Positions 8,024 through 21,512 of a stretch of DNA of 64,000 nucleotides are shown here, piece by piece (the stretch's first letter is position 1; the number at the start of each line of letters is the position of its first letter). The notes below the pieces were generated by a model. That model had not been told where the DNA came from. It did not search any database and saw only the letters and a list, made by a program, of their open reading frames with translations. Source of the DNA: Acidimicrobiaceae bacterium. Lineage in GTDB: Bacteria > Actinomycetota > Acidimicrobiia > Acidimicrobiales > Aldehydirespiratoraceae. The stretch covers positions 1 through 64,000 of the forward strand of contig JABIQM010000036.1 in NCBI GenBank assembly GCA_018699415.1, written 5' to 3'. The translations under genes were made by a program, and so were the position numbers.

Positions 8024-8509
8024 ACGGAAGTCGGCGTCAAGGCCAAGTGTGACGCCGCACTCGATGTAGAAGTCGGCCCCATCGATGAACGCAGCGACAA
8101 ACACGACAGGAGCATCGGCGCTGGTGCGCGCTTCGAGTACTCGATAGTCCTCACCGAACTCGTCGCGAATGACATCGAGTTCAGCGCTGGCCGCGAGCGC
8201 TTGACGAAACGTGGGAAGGGAGGCACCTATACCGAGCCATTCGTCAAGCGTGCGCTTCTCGCAGCCTGTGGGCCCGCAGGCCCGAGCAATCGTCCATCTA
8301 TCGAGAATCTGAGCCACACCCGAGTCGGGGGTAAACTCGAATGCGAACTGCTCGCTGCGCTGCCACCCCTCGGGGATCTTGGTAACGAGTCCCTCCTCCG
8401 TTGTGATCGACTCCATCGGAGGGCTGTCTGCGGGTGCTGTCATCACCAAAACAAAGCCGCAGATGCCGAGCAGCAGAAGAACGAGAAGAGGTATCTGACG
8501 GCGGCGCAC
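7982..8509 (-). CDS. Hypothetical exported or membrane-anchored protein
   Basis: A 175-residue protein I do not recognise. An N-terminal RRRQ followed by a leucine-rich hydrophobic stretch (about residues 6-24) looks like a signal peptide or anchor. There is no lipobox (the only nearby Cys is in LLGICGF). The rest is acidic, with three further cysteines in ACGPTGC and one in each of IECG and DVCRE, so disulfides in an extracytoplasmic domain are possible. It follows priA by 3 bases, so it is probably co-transcribed. Its 3' end overlaps the TrmH-family gene by 42 bases. Confidence 0.6.
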   Translation of the reverse strand: MRRRQIPLLVLLLLGICGFVLVMTAPADSPPMESITTEEGLVTKIPEGWQRSEQFAFEFTPDSGVAQILDRWTIARACGPTGCEKRTLDEWLGIGASLPTFRQALAASAELDVIRDEFGEDYRVLEARTSADAPVVFVAAFIDGADFYIECGVTLGLDADFRLLDEILDVCRETT

Positions 8510-8512
8510 AGC

Positions 8513-10396
8513 TCATACTCGCAGCGGATCGACCTCGACCCGCACGCGGGCAGCCGGTCTCTGCGTCACGGCAAGCGCGTCGAGAATCGGATCAAGGGTC
8601 TCGGCCCGAAGCAACCAGCCTCCATCACGGGGACCCCGAACCTGTATGCCGGGGGGCGAACCGAACGACTCGATGAACGCCGCTCCCCCAGCCCCTGACA
8701 CTGCAACCTGAGCTCCATACGGTGGCAGCTTGAGCGGCTGGCGGCGATCGCGTTCGGCCATGGCAACGAGTGCCGGGTCTCCCCGCATCGCCGCCTGGAT
8801 GACCTCATGTTCGGGCTGACGGGTCTGGATCACGAGTCGGGCCCCAAGTCGTCGCTCGCCTAGGAGTCGAGCGGCCCGAGCGACCATCGTCAGTGCCTGC
8901 TCAGCCGCCCGCTGGCGAAGGGCCAGAAGCTCTTGATCGAGATCGAGAAACACAACCACGTCGGCCTCCTCCACTCGATGCAAGACAGCCTCGGTGCCAA
9001 TAACGACTCGACTGTTCGGCAAGTTATCTGACTCACCGGTGACCTCATCGACGCGCTCCCCAACGAACGCCTCTAACTCCTCACGAGCCCGATCGACACC
9101 TACCCGCAGGTTCTTCAAGGTCGTCGAACCGCAATGGGCGCACACAACGGGGCGGTGCTCGGAACCATCGGGGCTTTCCAGGCGGTCTGCACGCAGCATC
9201 ATGGGCTGGCCGCCGTTCTCGGTACGAACCAGTTCGCCACATTGGGCGCATGCCAGCAGCCGCGCCCGACCTTTTCGGTTGAGAACACAGACGACCCGCC
9301 CCTCACCGATGAACGAGTTGAGTCGCTCGGCAAAGGGTCCCGCTATCACCGGATCGTCGTCTCGCCGGTCAAGGACCTCCACCATCGGCCATGCCTCGCG
9401 TTCGACAGAACGCTCGAGTCGGAGCAGTTTGCCGACGCGCAGAGCTTCCAGGGATGGAGTTGGCGTGGCCAGCACCACGGGGACCCCCCGCCGCTTGGCT
9501 CGTTCGATCACGAGATCACGAGCATGCCACGCCGGTGTCCGTTCGTCTTTGAAGCGCTCGTCGTGCTCGTCGATCACCACGACAGCCGCCAATTCAGGCA
9601 TCGGCATCCAGGCAGCAGATCGGGTTCCGATCACGGTGGCCCCGCCCGCGGCGACTGCCCAGCCATCAGGTGCCAACGCGGTCCGGACGCCGGCCCGCTT
9701 CAGGGCCAACGCGAGACGGCGCGCACGCGTCGCGTCTGGGACAAGAATCAAGGCATCGCCGAGACGGCACGCCGCCAAAGAAACCGCCACACCGTCGTCA
9801 GCAGGAGGGACCCGCACCACCGCCGACTCGAGTTCAAAGGCCTGACCAAAGACATCGCGAGGCCCGCTCGGGACCGGCCGCCGAGGCGGGGCCGTTACGG
9901 GCGCTGCAACCATGCGCGACGGTGAGGCGGCCCGTAGAAACGCGACTCGTCGGCCCGCCCATCTCCACGCTGACCATTCGGCCAGTTCGATTAATTCGGG
10001 CGTCGGCCCCATCCCGCTGAGCTTGGCAAGAGGAACCAGGCCGACACCGGGCTCTGGTTCGATGTCGACCGCGGTCACCCACCCGGCAACCCGTCGGCCC
10101 GCCAATGGGACCCGCACCATTGATCCAATGGTGATGCGAGATCCTCGGCTGTCCTTGTCCCACGCCAACGGAATCAGATAATCGAACTCTTTGTCAATGG
10201 CGGGAACATCAGGGAGCACACGCACGACCCGCCCCGGGGGGCGGGTGGTGCTTACGTCGTTAGAAGCGGTGTCGTGAGCAGCCGGGATCGCATCCTCGGG
10301 GAGGACGGCCTCGCCAAGATCGAACGAGCCCTGACCGGAATCGCTCAGAGCCCGAGCGCCGACTTCAGATGGTCGACTCGGTCGGTTCTCTCCCAC
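8513..10396 (-). CDS. priA: PriA-like primosomal protein N', probably ATPase-defective
   Basis: PriA restarts collapsed replication forks. The 627-residue protein keeps the N-terminal DNA-binding part ([18 protein letters not shown]) and a DExH-like box [22 protein letters not shown]. It lacks a GxGKT Walker A: the matching place reads [15 protein letters not shown]. Only four zinc-type cysteines remain (CAQC, CAHC) where E. coli PriA has eight. Degenerate PriA proteins of this kind are known in Actinobacteria. GTG 10396 gives a 52-base overlap with metK; no ATG, GTG or TTG follows in frame until the conserved domain, so the start is uncertain. Confidence 0.85.
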   Translation of the reverse strand: MGENRPSRPSEVGARALSDSGQGSFDLGEAVLPEDAIPAAHDTASNDVSTTRPPGRVVRVLPDVPAIDKEFDYLIPLAWDKDSRGSRITIGSMVRVPLAGRRVAGWVTAVDIEPEPGVGLVPLAKLSGMGPTPELIELAEWSAWRWAGRRVAFLRAASPSRMVAAPVTAPPRRPVPSGPRDVFGQAFELESAVVRVPPADDGVAVSLAACRLGDALILVPDATRARRLALALKRAGVRTALAPDGWAVAAGGATVIGTRSAAWMPMPELAAVVVIDEHDERFKDERTPAWHARDLVIERAKRRGVPVVLATPTPSLEALRVGKLLRLERSVEREAWPMVEVLDRRDDDPVIAGPFAERLNSFIGEGRVVCVLNRKGRARLLACAQCGELVRTENGGQPMMLRADRLESPDGSEHRPVVCAHCGSTTLKNLRVGVDRAREELEAFVGERVDEVTGESDNLPNSRVVIGTEAVLHRVEEADVVVFLDLDQELLALRQRAAEQALTMVARAARLLGERRLGARLVIQTRQPEHEVIQAAMRGDPALVAMAERDRRQPLKLPPYGAQVAVSGAGGAAFIESFGSPPGIQVRGPRDGGWLLRAETLDPILDALAVTQRPAARVRVEVDPLRV

Positions 10397-11547
10397 GGGA
10401 ACATGCCGTCCTTGGGTTCGCGACCGAAGTGGCCGTAGGCCGCAGTCGTCCGATAAATCGGCCGACGGAGATCAAGGTCACGCATGATGGCACCAGGCCG
10501 AAGATCAAACACCTCGTCGATCGCCTTCTCGATGGCTGCGTGGTCGACGCGCTCGGTGCCGAAGGTATCGACGAGGACCGACATGGGTCGGGCCATACCA
10601 ATCGCGTAGGCAACCTGAATCTCACATCGGGACGCAGCGCCCGAGGCCACAATGTTTTTCGCAACCCAGCGGGTGGCGTAGGCAGCCGAACGGTCGACCT
10701 TCGATGGGTCCTTACCCGAGAACGCCCCACCACCGTGGCGGGCCATGCCCCCGTAGGTGTCGACAATGATCTTGCGGCCGGTGAGACCGGCGTCGCCCAC
10801 AGGTCCACCGATCACGAAGCGACCAGTCGGATTGACGTGAACTTCATAGTCATCGTCGGCGAACTGTTCTGGGATGACGGGGCGGATCACATGCTCGATC
10901 AGGTCCGGCCGGATCATCGTGTCTCGGTCGATGCCATCATTGTGCTGCGTCGAGACCAGCACGGTCTTGAGGCGCACGGGCCGATTGCCCTCGTACTCGA
11001 AGGTGACCTGGGTCTTGGCGTCAGGGCGCAGGTACGGGATTTGACCGGACTTGCGAACCTCCGCGTGTTTTTCAGCCATTCGGTGCGCCAGGTTGATGGG
11101 CAGAGGCATGAGGACGTCAGTCTCTTCACAGGCGTAGCCGAACATCATTCCTTGATCGCCGGCCCCCTGCTTGTCAAACTCGTCTTGCTCGCCCGCCGAC
11201 CCGGATCGGACCTCTTCAGAGGCGCTGACACCCTGGGAAATATCTGGCGACTGCTCGTCGATGCTGACCATGACACCGCAGGTATTGCCGTCGAATCCAA
11301 AGGATTCACGGTCATAGCCAATCTCGTTAATGGTCCGGCGAACCGTGCCGGGGATATCGACATAGGCCTGGGTGGTGATCTCGCCAGCTACGACGGCGAG
11401 ACCCGTGGTGACCATCGTCTCGCACGCCACCCGGCTGAGCGGATCCTGGGCCAGCATGGCATCGAGAATGGCATCCGATATTTGGTCGGCCATCTTGTCG
11501 GGATGGCCCTCTGAAACGCTTTCAGAGGTAAAAGTCCACTTGGTCAC
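10345..11547 (-). CDS. metK: S-adenosylmethionine synthetase
   Basis: Makes SAM from methionine and ATP. At 400 residues it has the usual length. Signatures are the ATP-binding [15 protein letters not shown] near residue 11, [12 protein letters not shown] near 128 and the phosphate-binding loop [19 protein letters not shown] near 275. Start GTG 11547 has AGGAG four bases upstream. Only 27 bases separate it from coaBC, which leaves no room for a SAM riboswitch. Its 3' end overlaps the proposed priA start. Confidence 0.97.
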   Translation of the reverse strand: MTKWTFTSESVSEGHPDKMADQISDAILDAMLAQDPLSRVACETMVTTGLAVVAGEITTQAYVDIPGTVRRTINEIGYDRESFGFDGNTCGVMVSIDEQSPDISQGVSASEEVRSGSAGEQDEFDKQGAGDQGMMFGYACEETDVLMPLPINLAHRMAEKHAEVRKSGQIPYLRPDAKTQVTFEYEGNRPVRLKTVLVSTQHNDGIDRDTMIRPDLIEHVIRPVIPEQFADDDYEVHVNPTGRFVIGGPVGDAGLTGRKIIVDTYGGMARHGGGAFSGKDPSKVDRSAAYATRWVAKNIVASGAASRCEIQVAYAIGMARPMSVLVDTFGTERVDHAAIEKAIDEVFDLRPGAIMRDLDLRRPIYRTTAAYGHFGREPKDGMFPWERTDRVDHLKSALGL

Positions 11548-11574
11548 AAAAGCTCCTAGAACTGCAAAGAGTAG

Positions 11575-12768
11575 TTACGAACGGTAGCCGAGCGCAGCGT
11601 CAAGCACTGCACACGCGATCTCGCGCTTATCCGACAAGGGCACATCATGCCGTGTCCCATCAGAAAGGAGAAGAACAACCTCGTTCGTCGAGTGCCCGAA
11701 GCCAACATTCGGCTTACTGACATCATTCGCAACGATCAGATCGAGGTTCTTCCGAGCGAGTTTGCCGGCGGCGTTGGTGACAAGGTCGTCGGTCTCTGCA
11801 GCAAACCCGATCAGAGTCTGTCCGGCGGGCTTGGCGGCGCCAAGTGTGGCCAAAATGTCGATCGTCGGCACCAGCACCACGGCGGGAGCCCCGTCGACTT
11901 TCTTGAGCTTTCCGTCGGCAGGTTCGGCGGGGCGGAAGTCCGCAACGGCAGCCGCCATGACAACAAGTGCTGAATCTGGAGCCTCGAGCTCACACGCTGC
12001 GGCCATCTCTGCTGCAGTCTCAACAGCGATGATTCGCACGCCTGTTGGCGCCGAGTTCGGCTGGGTGGTGACGAGCACAACATCTGCGCCACGAGAAGCT
12101 GCCTCAGCAGCAACCGCGTTGCCTTGCTTGCCCGAGGACCGATTCGCGATATATCGCACAGCATCGATCGGCTCGCGGGTGCCACCCGCGCTGACCAGCA
12201 CCTTCTGTCCCAACAGTTCACCACCGCCGAGGGCAGCCTCTACCGCTGCAAGCACCGTGGCGGACTCAGGGAGACGCCCGTGACCCATATCGCCGCCCGC
12301 CAGCTGGCCGCTCTCGGGCGCTACGATCAGCACCCCGCGATCAGCTAGCACCGCAAGATTCTCTTGCACCGAAGGCTGTTCCCACATCTCGGTGTGCATC
12401 GCGGGGCAGACCATCACTGGCGCCCTGGTGGCAAGAATTGTGGCAGTAAGTAGATCAGCACTGCGCCCGGTACGCATGTCGCTCAGCACGCGAGCAGTGG
12501 CCGGGCAGACCAAGATCAAATCGGCCGACTGGCCTATCGTTGTATGCGGGATCGGCGTCTCGGGATCATCGAACAGTGACGTGCGCACCGGCTCGCTGGC
12601 CAATGCCGAGAAGGTGGTTTCGCCGACCATGCGTCGTCCACCTGACGTGAGGATCGGTACAACGTGTGCGCCAGCGTCGACCAGTCGACGACAGACCTCG
12701 ACGGCCTTATAAGCAGCAATTCCGCCAGTTACTCCGAGAACAATTCGGCGACCAGCGAGTGAACTCAT
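11575..12768 (-). CDS. coaBC: Bifunctional phosphopantothenoylcysteine decarboxylase/synthetase
   Basis: Two consecutive steps of coenzyme A synthesis in one 397-residue protein. The N-terminal flavoprotein CoaC domain (about 1-180) has VTGGIAAYKA, the catalytic HTTIGQSAD and PAMHTEMW. The CoaB domain (about 190-397) has SAGGTREPIDAVRYIANRSS, AAVADFRP and the ANDVS motif with the conserved Asn. Located between rpoZ and metK, as in other Actinobacteria, with 14 bases to rpoZ. A shared mihF-gmk-rpoZ-coaBC-metK transcript is likely. Confidence 0.96.
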   Translation of the reverse strand: MSSLAGRRIVLGVTGGIAAYKAVEVCRRLVDAGAHVVPILTSGGRRMVGETTFSALASEPVRTSLFDDPETPIPHTTIGQSADLILVCPATARVLSDMRTGRSADLLTATILATRAPVMVCPAMHTEMWEQPSVQENLAVLADRGVLIVAPESGQLAGGDMGHGRLPESATVLAAVEAALGGGELLGQKVLVSAGGTREPIDAVRYIANRSSGKQGNAVAAEAASRGADVVLVTTQPNSAPTGVRIIAVETAAEMAAACELEAPDSALVVMAAAVADFRPAEPADGKLKKVDGAPAVVLVPTIDILATLGAAKPAGQTLIGFAAETDDLVTNAAGKLARKNLDLIVANDVSKPNVGFGHSTNEVVLLLSDGTRHDVPLSDKREIACAVLDAALGYRS

Positions 12769-12782
12769 GCATTGATCCAGGT

Positions 12783-13112
12783 TCAGGCGCTGTCATCGCT
12801 GCTGAGTGCCTTGGCAGCAATTGCCTCGGCCTCAGCGAGCGCAGCGGCTTCAGCCTCAGCGTCCGGGTCGTATTCTTCGGCGACGATCTTGTCGATAGCG
12901 ATTTCTTCGAAAGCGATGGAGAGAGGCTTGGCGGCAGTCGACGTCACCTGCGGCGGCACGGAGGCGCCGACACTTTGACTGAGTTGGCCGACATAGCTGG
13001 TGATCTCGCGGCTACGCATTGCCGAGAGCGAGACGAGACGGAACTTGGACCCTGTCTTCTCAAGAAGCTCCTCGATTGCGGGGTTCATCATCGTGTCGTA
13101 GCCGTGCGCCAT
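12783..13112 (-). CDS. rpoZ: RNA polymerase omega subunit
   Basis: A 109-residue omega subunit that helps assemble RNA polymerase. It carries the family core NPAIEELLEKTGSKFRLVSL, then AMRSREITSY and KPLSIAFEEIAIDKI. The C-terminal tail is acidic and alanine-rich (AEAEAAALAEAEAIAAKAL), as in other actinobacterial RpoZ proteins. It follows gmk after 47 bases. A TAACCT hexamer beginning at the gmk stop codon is a possible secondary promoter with a 44-base spacing to the ATG. Confidence 0.93.
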   Translation of the reverse strand: MAHGYDTMMNPAIEELLEKTGSKFRLVSLSAMRSREITSYVGQLSQSVGASVPPQVTSTAAKPLSIAFEEIAIDKIVAEEYDPDAEAEAAALAEAEAIAAKALSSDDSA

Positions 13113-13159
13113 TGCGGTTCTCCGAGATCGTCGACGGGCTGGAAGTCCAGCGGTGTAGG

Positions 13160-13729
13160 TTAGCAGGGGTCGAGCGTCGATCGGCGCTGCTCGATGAGCC
13201 CATGGATCTCTTCGATTGCGGTCTCAAGCAGGTCGTTGATGACCACGATGGCACCGAGTCCGGTTGCCACCTCGACCTCTTCGTCCGCCTTTGCAAGTCG
13301 CTTCGCAACCTTCTCGTCCGGATCACCTCGGTGTCGGAGACGCCGCTCCTGATGGTCGCGAGACGGCGCGTCGATGAAGACAACCAGAGCGTTTGGGAAG
13401 TGCTCAAGAATTTGAGCGGCACCGTGGACATCGATTTCGAAGACCACGTCGTGTCCGGCAGGCGGATCCGGCATCGGCGTACCCTGGAAGTAGTCGAGAA
13501 ACTCCACCCACTCGAGGAAACCGTCATTGTCGACATGGCTGAGAAACAGCTCACGGTTGGTGAAATGATACGCCTCCATCGATTCACCGGGGCGCCGTGC
13601 GCGAGTGGTCCAGCTTCTCGAGAGCCACAGCAGAGGATCACGGTCGAGTAGTTGTGCGACGATCGTACCCTTGCCGACTCCGCCGGGCCCAGAGATGACG
13701 ATCACCAGGCGGTCATTGAGTGAACTCAT
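13160..13729 (-). CDS. gmk: Guanylate kinase
   Basis: Phosphorylates GMP to GDP. The 189-residue protein shows the P-loop ISGPGGVGKGT (12-22), the GMP-binding SWTTRARRPGE near residue 39 and the lid arginine region FIDAPSRDHQERRLRHRG. The usual YYGTP reads YFQGTP. It sits between mihF and rpoZ, the standard actinobacterial order, 18 bases after mihF. Confidence 0.95.
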   Translation of the reverse strand: MSSLNDRLVIVISGPGGVGKGTIVAQLLDRDPLLWLSRSWTTRARRPGESMEAYHFTNRELFLSHVDNDGFLEWVEFLDYFQGTPMPDPPAGHDVVFEIDVHGAAQILEHFPNALVVFIDAPSRDHQERRLRHRGDPDEKVAKRLAKADEEVEVATGLGAIVVINDLLETAIEEIHGLIEQRRSTLDPC

Positions 13730-13747
13730 GAAGGCGGCGTCCCCTTC

Positions 13748-14065
13748 TCAACCAAACGCTGCCAAGAGTTCTCTGCGCTGCTTCTCACCCAATCCGCGAA
13801 GACGGCGGTTCTGAGCGATACCGATCGAGTCCATCGTGCGCCGAGCTTTCACCTTGCCCACCCCGGGGAGAGACTCAAGAACAGCCAGCACCTTGGTCTT
13901 GGCCACCGTCTCATCGCTATCGGCTTGAACCAGTAACTCGGGGAACGAGATCGACCCCACCTTCAGCAACCGCTTCAGCTCCGCGCGAACCTGTCGCGCT
14001 TCAGCCGCCTTCTCAAGCGCAGCGATGCGTGCTTCGTCGGTGAGTTGCGGGGGCTGGGAAGACAT
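13748..14065 (-). CDS. mihF: Actinobacterial integration host factor (mIHF)
   Basis: A nucleoid-associated DNA-binding protein unrelated in fold to E. coli IHF, essential in Mycobacterium. The 105-residue sequence has the family parts: an N-terminal helix EARIAALEKAAEARQVRAELK, the helix-two-turns-helix core LESLPGVGKVKARRTMDSIGI and the C-terminal NRRLRGLGEKQRRELLAAF. It heads the mihF-gmk-rpoZ-coaBC-metK-priA series. TAGGGT lies 7 bases before the ATG, with no Shine-Dalgarno sequence. Its presence is a strong indicator of an actinobacterium. Confidence 0.95.
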   Translation of the reverse strand: MSSQPPQLTDEARIAALEKAAEARQVRAELKRLLKVGSISFPELLVQADSDETVAKTKVLAVLESLPGVGKVKARRTMDSIGIAQNRRLRGLGEKQRRELLAAFG

Positions 14066-14072
14066 TGATTGG

Positions 14073-14078
14073 ACCCTA
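14073..14078 (-). promoter_or_regulatory. Putative -10 box of a leaderless promoter (mihF)
   Basis: TAGGGT lies 7 bases before the ATG at 14065, in the 114-base gap after pyrF, which ends at 14180. It would drive the mihF-gmk-rpoZ-coaBC-metK series separately from the pyr operon. Confidence 0.5.
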
Positions 14079-14179
14079 GCGGTTGGTGCTGGTCAGAGAG
14101 GTGACGCAAGATCGAGAGCATTTCCCAATGACCATGCCAACTTCACACCGCCTTCGTCGGAGAAGAGTCGTACTGGCTC

Positions 14180-14893
14180 TCAGCCAGAGCTAGCCGCTGC
14201 AGCGTAAACCGCTTGAGCAGCTGCGACCGGATCAGACGCGTTGGTGACTGTTCGCCCGATCACGAGCAGATCGGCGCCATCGTTGAGCGCCGTGTGGGGT
14301 GATGCCGGTTTGGCCTGATCGTCGACCTTGTCGCCTGGGAGACGGATACCGGGCGTGACCCGAAGCAGGCGCGGGGAGTAGTGGTGTGCCTCTGCAAGCT
14401 CACTCACCGAGCACACGATGCCGCTGCACCCAGCTTCCGCCGCCAGCATGACGCGCTTCGGCATGATGTGCGATGGGGCATCGCCGTCACTGGTAAGGAC
14501 GGTGATAGCGAGTGAGTGGGGCTGCTCGAGACCAGCGTTGTGAGCACCTTGCTGCAGGCCGTCAGCGCCGGCACGGAGCATGTCGACGCCTCCATGGGCG
14601 TGCATCGTGAGGTACTGGACGCCAAGGGCGCCTAGCACACGGGCCGCCTTCCCAACCGTGGTCGGAATGTCGTGAAGCTTCAAATCGAGAAACACCTTGT
14701 AGCCCAGGTCAGCAATGGCGCCTATGGCTTCAGGACCTGCGGCCGAGTAGAGTTCCAGACCGACTTTGGCCACACCGAAGTACGGCTTGAGCTCTCGCCC
14801 AAGACGAATAGCAGCCACCAGATCGTCAACGTCGAGTGCCAGGGCAAGCTTGTCGCTTACCGCCGAGTCGGTGGTGAGTGCAGTATCAGCCAT
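14180..14893 (-). CDS. pyrF: Orotidine 5'-phosphate decarboxylase
   Basis: Final step of UMP synthesis. The 237-residue protein is the short OMP decarboxylase type, with the catalytic motif VFLDLKLHDIPTTV near residue 65 holding the Asp-Lys-Asp residues, and LLVIGRTVTNASDP near the C-terminus as the phosphate-binding region. It starts 8 bases inside pyrD and is the last gene of the pyr operon. No pyrE is in the window. Confidence 0.95.
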   Translation of the reverse strand: MADTALTTDSAVSDKLALALDVDDLVAAIRLGRELKPYFGVAKVGLELYSAAGPEAIGAIADLGYKVFLDLKLHDIPTTVGKAARVLGALGVQYLTMHAHGGVDMLRAGADGLQQGAHNAGLEQPHSLAITVLTSDGDAPSHIMPKRVMLAAEAGCSGIVCSVSELAEAHHYSPRLLRVTPGIRLPGDKVDDQAKPASPHTALNDGADLLVIGRTVTNASDPVAAAQAVYAAAASSG

Positions 14894-15796
14894 GGGCAGC
14901 TCCGATCAGTTCTGCGACGGTGGAAACTCCCCGTCGCTCACACCATTTTTCAAATTCTTTCAAGATTCGCCGCGGTGCACGCGGGTCTGCGAAGGTCGCA
15001 GTCCCGACCTCCACAGCCGAGGCTCCAGCAAGCAGAAACTCTACGACATCAGCGCCGCTCGTCGTGCCACCCACCCCAACGATGGGCAAGTGGGGCAGGG
15101 CTTCATGGACGTCATAGACGGCTCGAACAGCGACAGGGTGCATGGCTGCTCCCGACAATCCGCCTCGGCCTGCACCCAGCACGGGCTTGCGCGTATTGAC
15201 GTCGATTACCATGCCCAGAAGAGTGTTAGTCAGGACCACGGCCTCTGCTCCGGCCGTGTGTGCGGCGTCGGCAATCTCGGGCAAATCAGCCGCATTCGGA
15301 CTGAGTTTGGCCCAACGGGGGCGGCCACACGCCGCGGCAGCTTCAACTGCCTCAGCGGTTGCAGTTGCCGAGTGAGCGAACATCCGGCGGCGGTCTTCGA
15401 GATTGGGGCACGAGACGTTGACCTCCACTGCGACAACGCCGTGGGGGGCGTCAGCGAGAGCAACGGCTGCAGCCTCATAGTCGGTGATCGATTCACCCCA
15501 GATGCTGGCCACTACCGTGGCGCCCGTCTCCAGCAATGGTGGAAGATCGTGTTCAAGCCAGTGGGCAATCCCCTCCCCTTGCAATCCGACGCTATTGATC
15601 ATCCCTGCGGCTGTGGGATACACGCGAGGGGATGGATTGCCAGCCCATTGTTGAGCGCGCATCGATTTCACCACCACCGCTCCGAGTTCAACCGGTTTCA
15701 GGTACCGGGCTAACTCCGCCCCATGGCCGGCAGTGCCGGACGCAGTAAGGACGGGGGCGCTGAGACCGACGGAGCCGATCTGGGTGATGGTGTCGA

Positions 15797-15800
<4 letters not shown>
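14886..15800 (-). CDS. pyrD: Dihydroorotate dehydrogenase, class 1B type
   Basis: Oxidises dihydroorotate to orotate with FMN. The core holds VNVSCPN with the class 1 catalytic Cys, [14 protein letters not shown] and [29 protein letters not shown]. The nearest standard start (GTG 15677) would cut away [18 protein letters not shown], the conserved first strand and FMN-binding part. The frame is open upstream to the carB stop and holds no ATG, GTG or TTG. The best start is CTG at 15800, overlapping the carB stop as CTGA, with GGAG four bases upstream. This gives 304 residues, the normal length. No pyrK lies in the operon. Confidence 0.88.
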
Positions 15801-19095
<3,295 letters not shown>

Positions 19096-19096
<1 letters not shown>

Positions 19097-20214
19097 TACG
19101 CCGCTCCCTTGCCATCGCTCGAAACTCGCCGTGAACTGTTCTCATCCATCAGTTCCGCAAACTCATCGAAAAGATAACGACTGTCATGCGGGCCAGGACC
19201 TGCTTCAGGGTGGTACTGCACGCTGAACGCGGGGTACTCGTTGTGCACCAGGCCCTCCAGGGCACCGTCATTGAGACAGAAGTGGGTTTCGGTGACGTTC
19301 GGAACTGAGCCGATCTCCACCGCGAAGTTATGGTTCTGGGCGGTGATCTCAACCTTGCCCGTGCGGACGTCCTGCACCGGCACATTGCCGCCATGGTGGC
19401 CGAACTTCATCTTGAACGTGCGCCCACCAAGGGCGAGCGATAGCAACTGATGGCCAAGGCAGATCCCAAAGATCGGCACCTCGCCGATGAGCTTGGGGAG
19501 CTCATCGTTGATCGGACCCGCAACCTCAGGGTCACCCGGCCCGTTCGACAGAAATACACCATCAGGCTCCATTGCCATCACCTCTACCGCAGGAGTGTCG
19601 GCGGGCACGACGGTGACTGTGGCGAACTCACCAAGGTGACGAAGCATTGTGGCCTTCACACCGAAGTCATAGGCGACGACCTTGCGGGGGCCGTTACCGA
19701 CGACATAGGACTCCTTGGTGCTGACAAGGCCTACGAGATTGACACCGTCGGTGCCGGGCTCGGCTTTGGCCGCCGCACGCAAAACGGCTTCATCGGCCGG
19801 ACCGAATGCTCCGGGCATCGCTCCCGAGTCACGTATGTGACGGGTGAGGCGGCGAGTATCGATTCCGGCGATTCCGGCCAAATTGTGGCGACGCAGGAAT
19901 GCGTCGAGGTGTTCCTCGCTTCGCCAATTGCTGTGGCGGCGAGCGAGATCCCGGATGATTACCCCGCGGCAGAACGGGCGGGCCGCTTCATCGTCAGCGG
20001 CATTCACGCCGTAGTTCCCGATGTGGGGGTAGGTGAAGGTAATGATCTGACCGGCGTAGGAGGGATCAGTGATGACCTCCTGGTAGCCCGACAATACGGT
20101 GTTGAACACCACTTCACCGGTGGCCACGCCGTTGGTGGGGTCGGCCCCAATCCCCTCGCCTTCGAAGACTTCGCCGTCAGCAAGTACGAGCTGATACTCG
20201 CGAATGTCGCTCAT
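19096..20214 (-). CDS. carA: Carbamoyl phosphate synthase small subunit
   Basis: The glutaminase subunit that passes ammonia to CarB. In 372 residues the N-terminal CPSase_sm_chain domain (about 1-140) is followed by a class I glutamine amidotransferase domain with nucleophile GICLGHQ near residue 253 and the catalytic His-Glu pair in [12 protein letters not shown] near 335. Start ATG 20214 overlaps the pyrC stop by 4 bases. Confidence 0.97.
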
Positions 20215-21512
20215 CGTGTGGCGCTTCCTTCCTGCACGACGAGATCGCCGTTATAGATCGTGTGACGCACAACACCGCGTAGGGCGCGGCCTTCGTACGG
20301 AGTATTGGCACTACGGCTGGCCATGGCTGAACCGCTGACGGTCCAGGTGCCCTCTGGGTCAACGACGACGAGATTAGCGACCTCCCCGACAACGATCGGA
20401 CGACCATGCTGGTCGTCGATTCCAGCGACGCGGGCTGGCCGCCAAGACATAAGCGCCACAATCTCCTCAATGGGGAGATCAAGCTCGGTATTGGCCAGAG
20501 CAAAGGCTGTTTCAAGGCCAAGCATCCCTGGAGGGGCATCAGCGAACGTGCCGTCCTTGGCGTGCGCAGCGTGCGGCGCATGGTCGGTGGCGATGGCATC
20601 AATGGTGCCATCGGCTAAGCCATCCTTGATCGCCATGATGTCGGCCCCCGTGCGCAGAGGCGGGTGCACCTTGAACACCGGATCAAAGCCCGCACAAGCG
20701 CTGTGGTCGAGTGTGAAATGATGAGTCGTGACCTCGGCAGTGACTGGAAGGCCAGCCTCCTTCGCCGCTCGCACCATGGCGACGCCTCCAGCCGTAGAGA
20801 CGTGCTGGAAATGTACGCGGCTACCGGTCAGCCGAGTCAGTGCTATGTCCCGCATGATCATCAACTCTTCGGCCTCAGCCGTCTGACCAGGAATACCAAG
20901 ACGGCTCGACCAGTCACCTTCGTGCATCAGCCCGCCACGGCTCAGGGATTCGATCTCGCAGTGCTGAGCGAGAACGATCGGGAAACCGTTACTGAGATGG
21001 GTCAGGCTGCCGACATATTCAAGAGCCGAACGCATGACTCGCTCGTCCTGCACGCCAGCGCCATCATCGGTGAAGATTCGCACGCCGAGACGCACGAGCT
21101 CAGCCATCGGGGTGAGCTGTTCGCCCGCCCGAGCGACCGTAATAGCCGCAGACGGATACACGTCACACAGGTTGGCCGCAGCGGCGAGCTCGCTGACTTG
21201 CCGCACCACGGCCGCCGAGTCGATCGTTGGCGAGGTGTTCGGCATCGCGATGACTGCCGTGTAGCCGCCGAGCGCCGCGCCGCGCGCACCGGTCTCAATG
21301 GTCTCAGCTTCCTCGTAGCCAGGCTCACGAAGGTGCGCGTGGAGGTCAACGAAGCCGGGAGCAACAACGCAGCCATCGGCGACAAGCGTGACGTCGCCGG
21401 TGAGAGCAGAGCCAACGTCAACGATTCTGCCATCTGCGATCAAAACATCGGATTGTCGAGTGCCGGTTTCATCGACAAGCTGGGCACCGATGATGGCGAT
21501 GGACTGGGTCAT
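20211..21512 (-). CDS. pyrC: Dihydroorotase, class I
   Basis: Zinc amidohydrolase of pyrimidine synthesis, 433 residues. Metal-ligand and substrate motifs are DLHAHLREPGYE near residue 56 (the usual HVHLR with Ala), TDDGAGV, the AQHCE and FQHVST histidines, and DHAPHAAHAKDG near 310 with the catalytic Asp. Its start overlaps the pyrB stop and its stop overlaps the carA start, 4 bases each. Confidence 0.96.
   Translation of the reverse strand: MTQSIAIIGAQLVDETGTRQSDVLIADGRIVDVGSALTGDVTLVADGCVVAPGFVDLHAHLREPGYEEAETIETGARGAALGGYTAVIAMPNTSPTIDSAAVVRQVSELAAAANLCDVYPSAAITVARAGEQLTPMAELVRLGVRIFTDDGAGVQDERVMRSALEYVGSLTHLSNGFPIVLAQHCEIESLSRGGLMHEGDWSSRLGIPGQTAEAEELMIMRDIALTRLTGSRVHFQHVSTAGGVAMVRAAKEAGLPVTAEVTTHHFTLDHSACAGFDPVFKVHPPLRTGADIMAIKDGLADGTIDAIATDHAPHAAHAKDGTFADAPPGMLGLETAFALANTELDLPIEEIVALMSWRPARVAGIDDQHGRPIVVGEVANLVVVDPEGTWTVSGSAMASRSANTPYEGRALRGVVRHTIYNGDLVVQEGSATR

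Noticed and set aside
8437..8509. Lipobox in the exported protein at 7982-8509
   Set aside because: The Cys is preceded by LGI, not the small residues a lipobox needs.
11548..11574. SAM riboswitch before metK
   Set aside because: Only 27 bases separate coaBC and metK, too short for any known SAM riboswitch.
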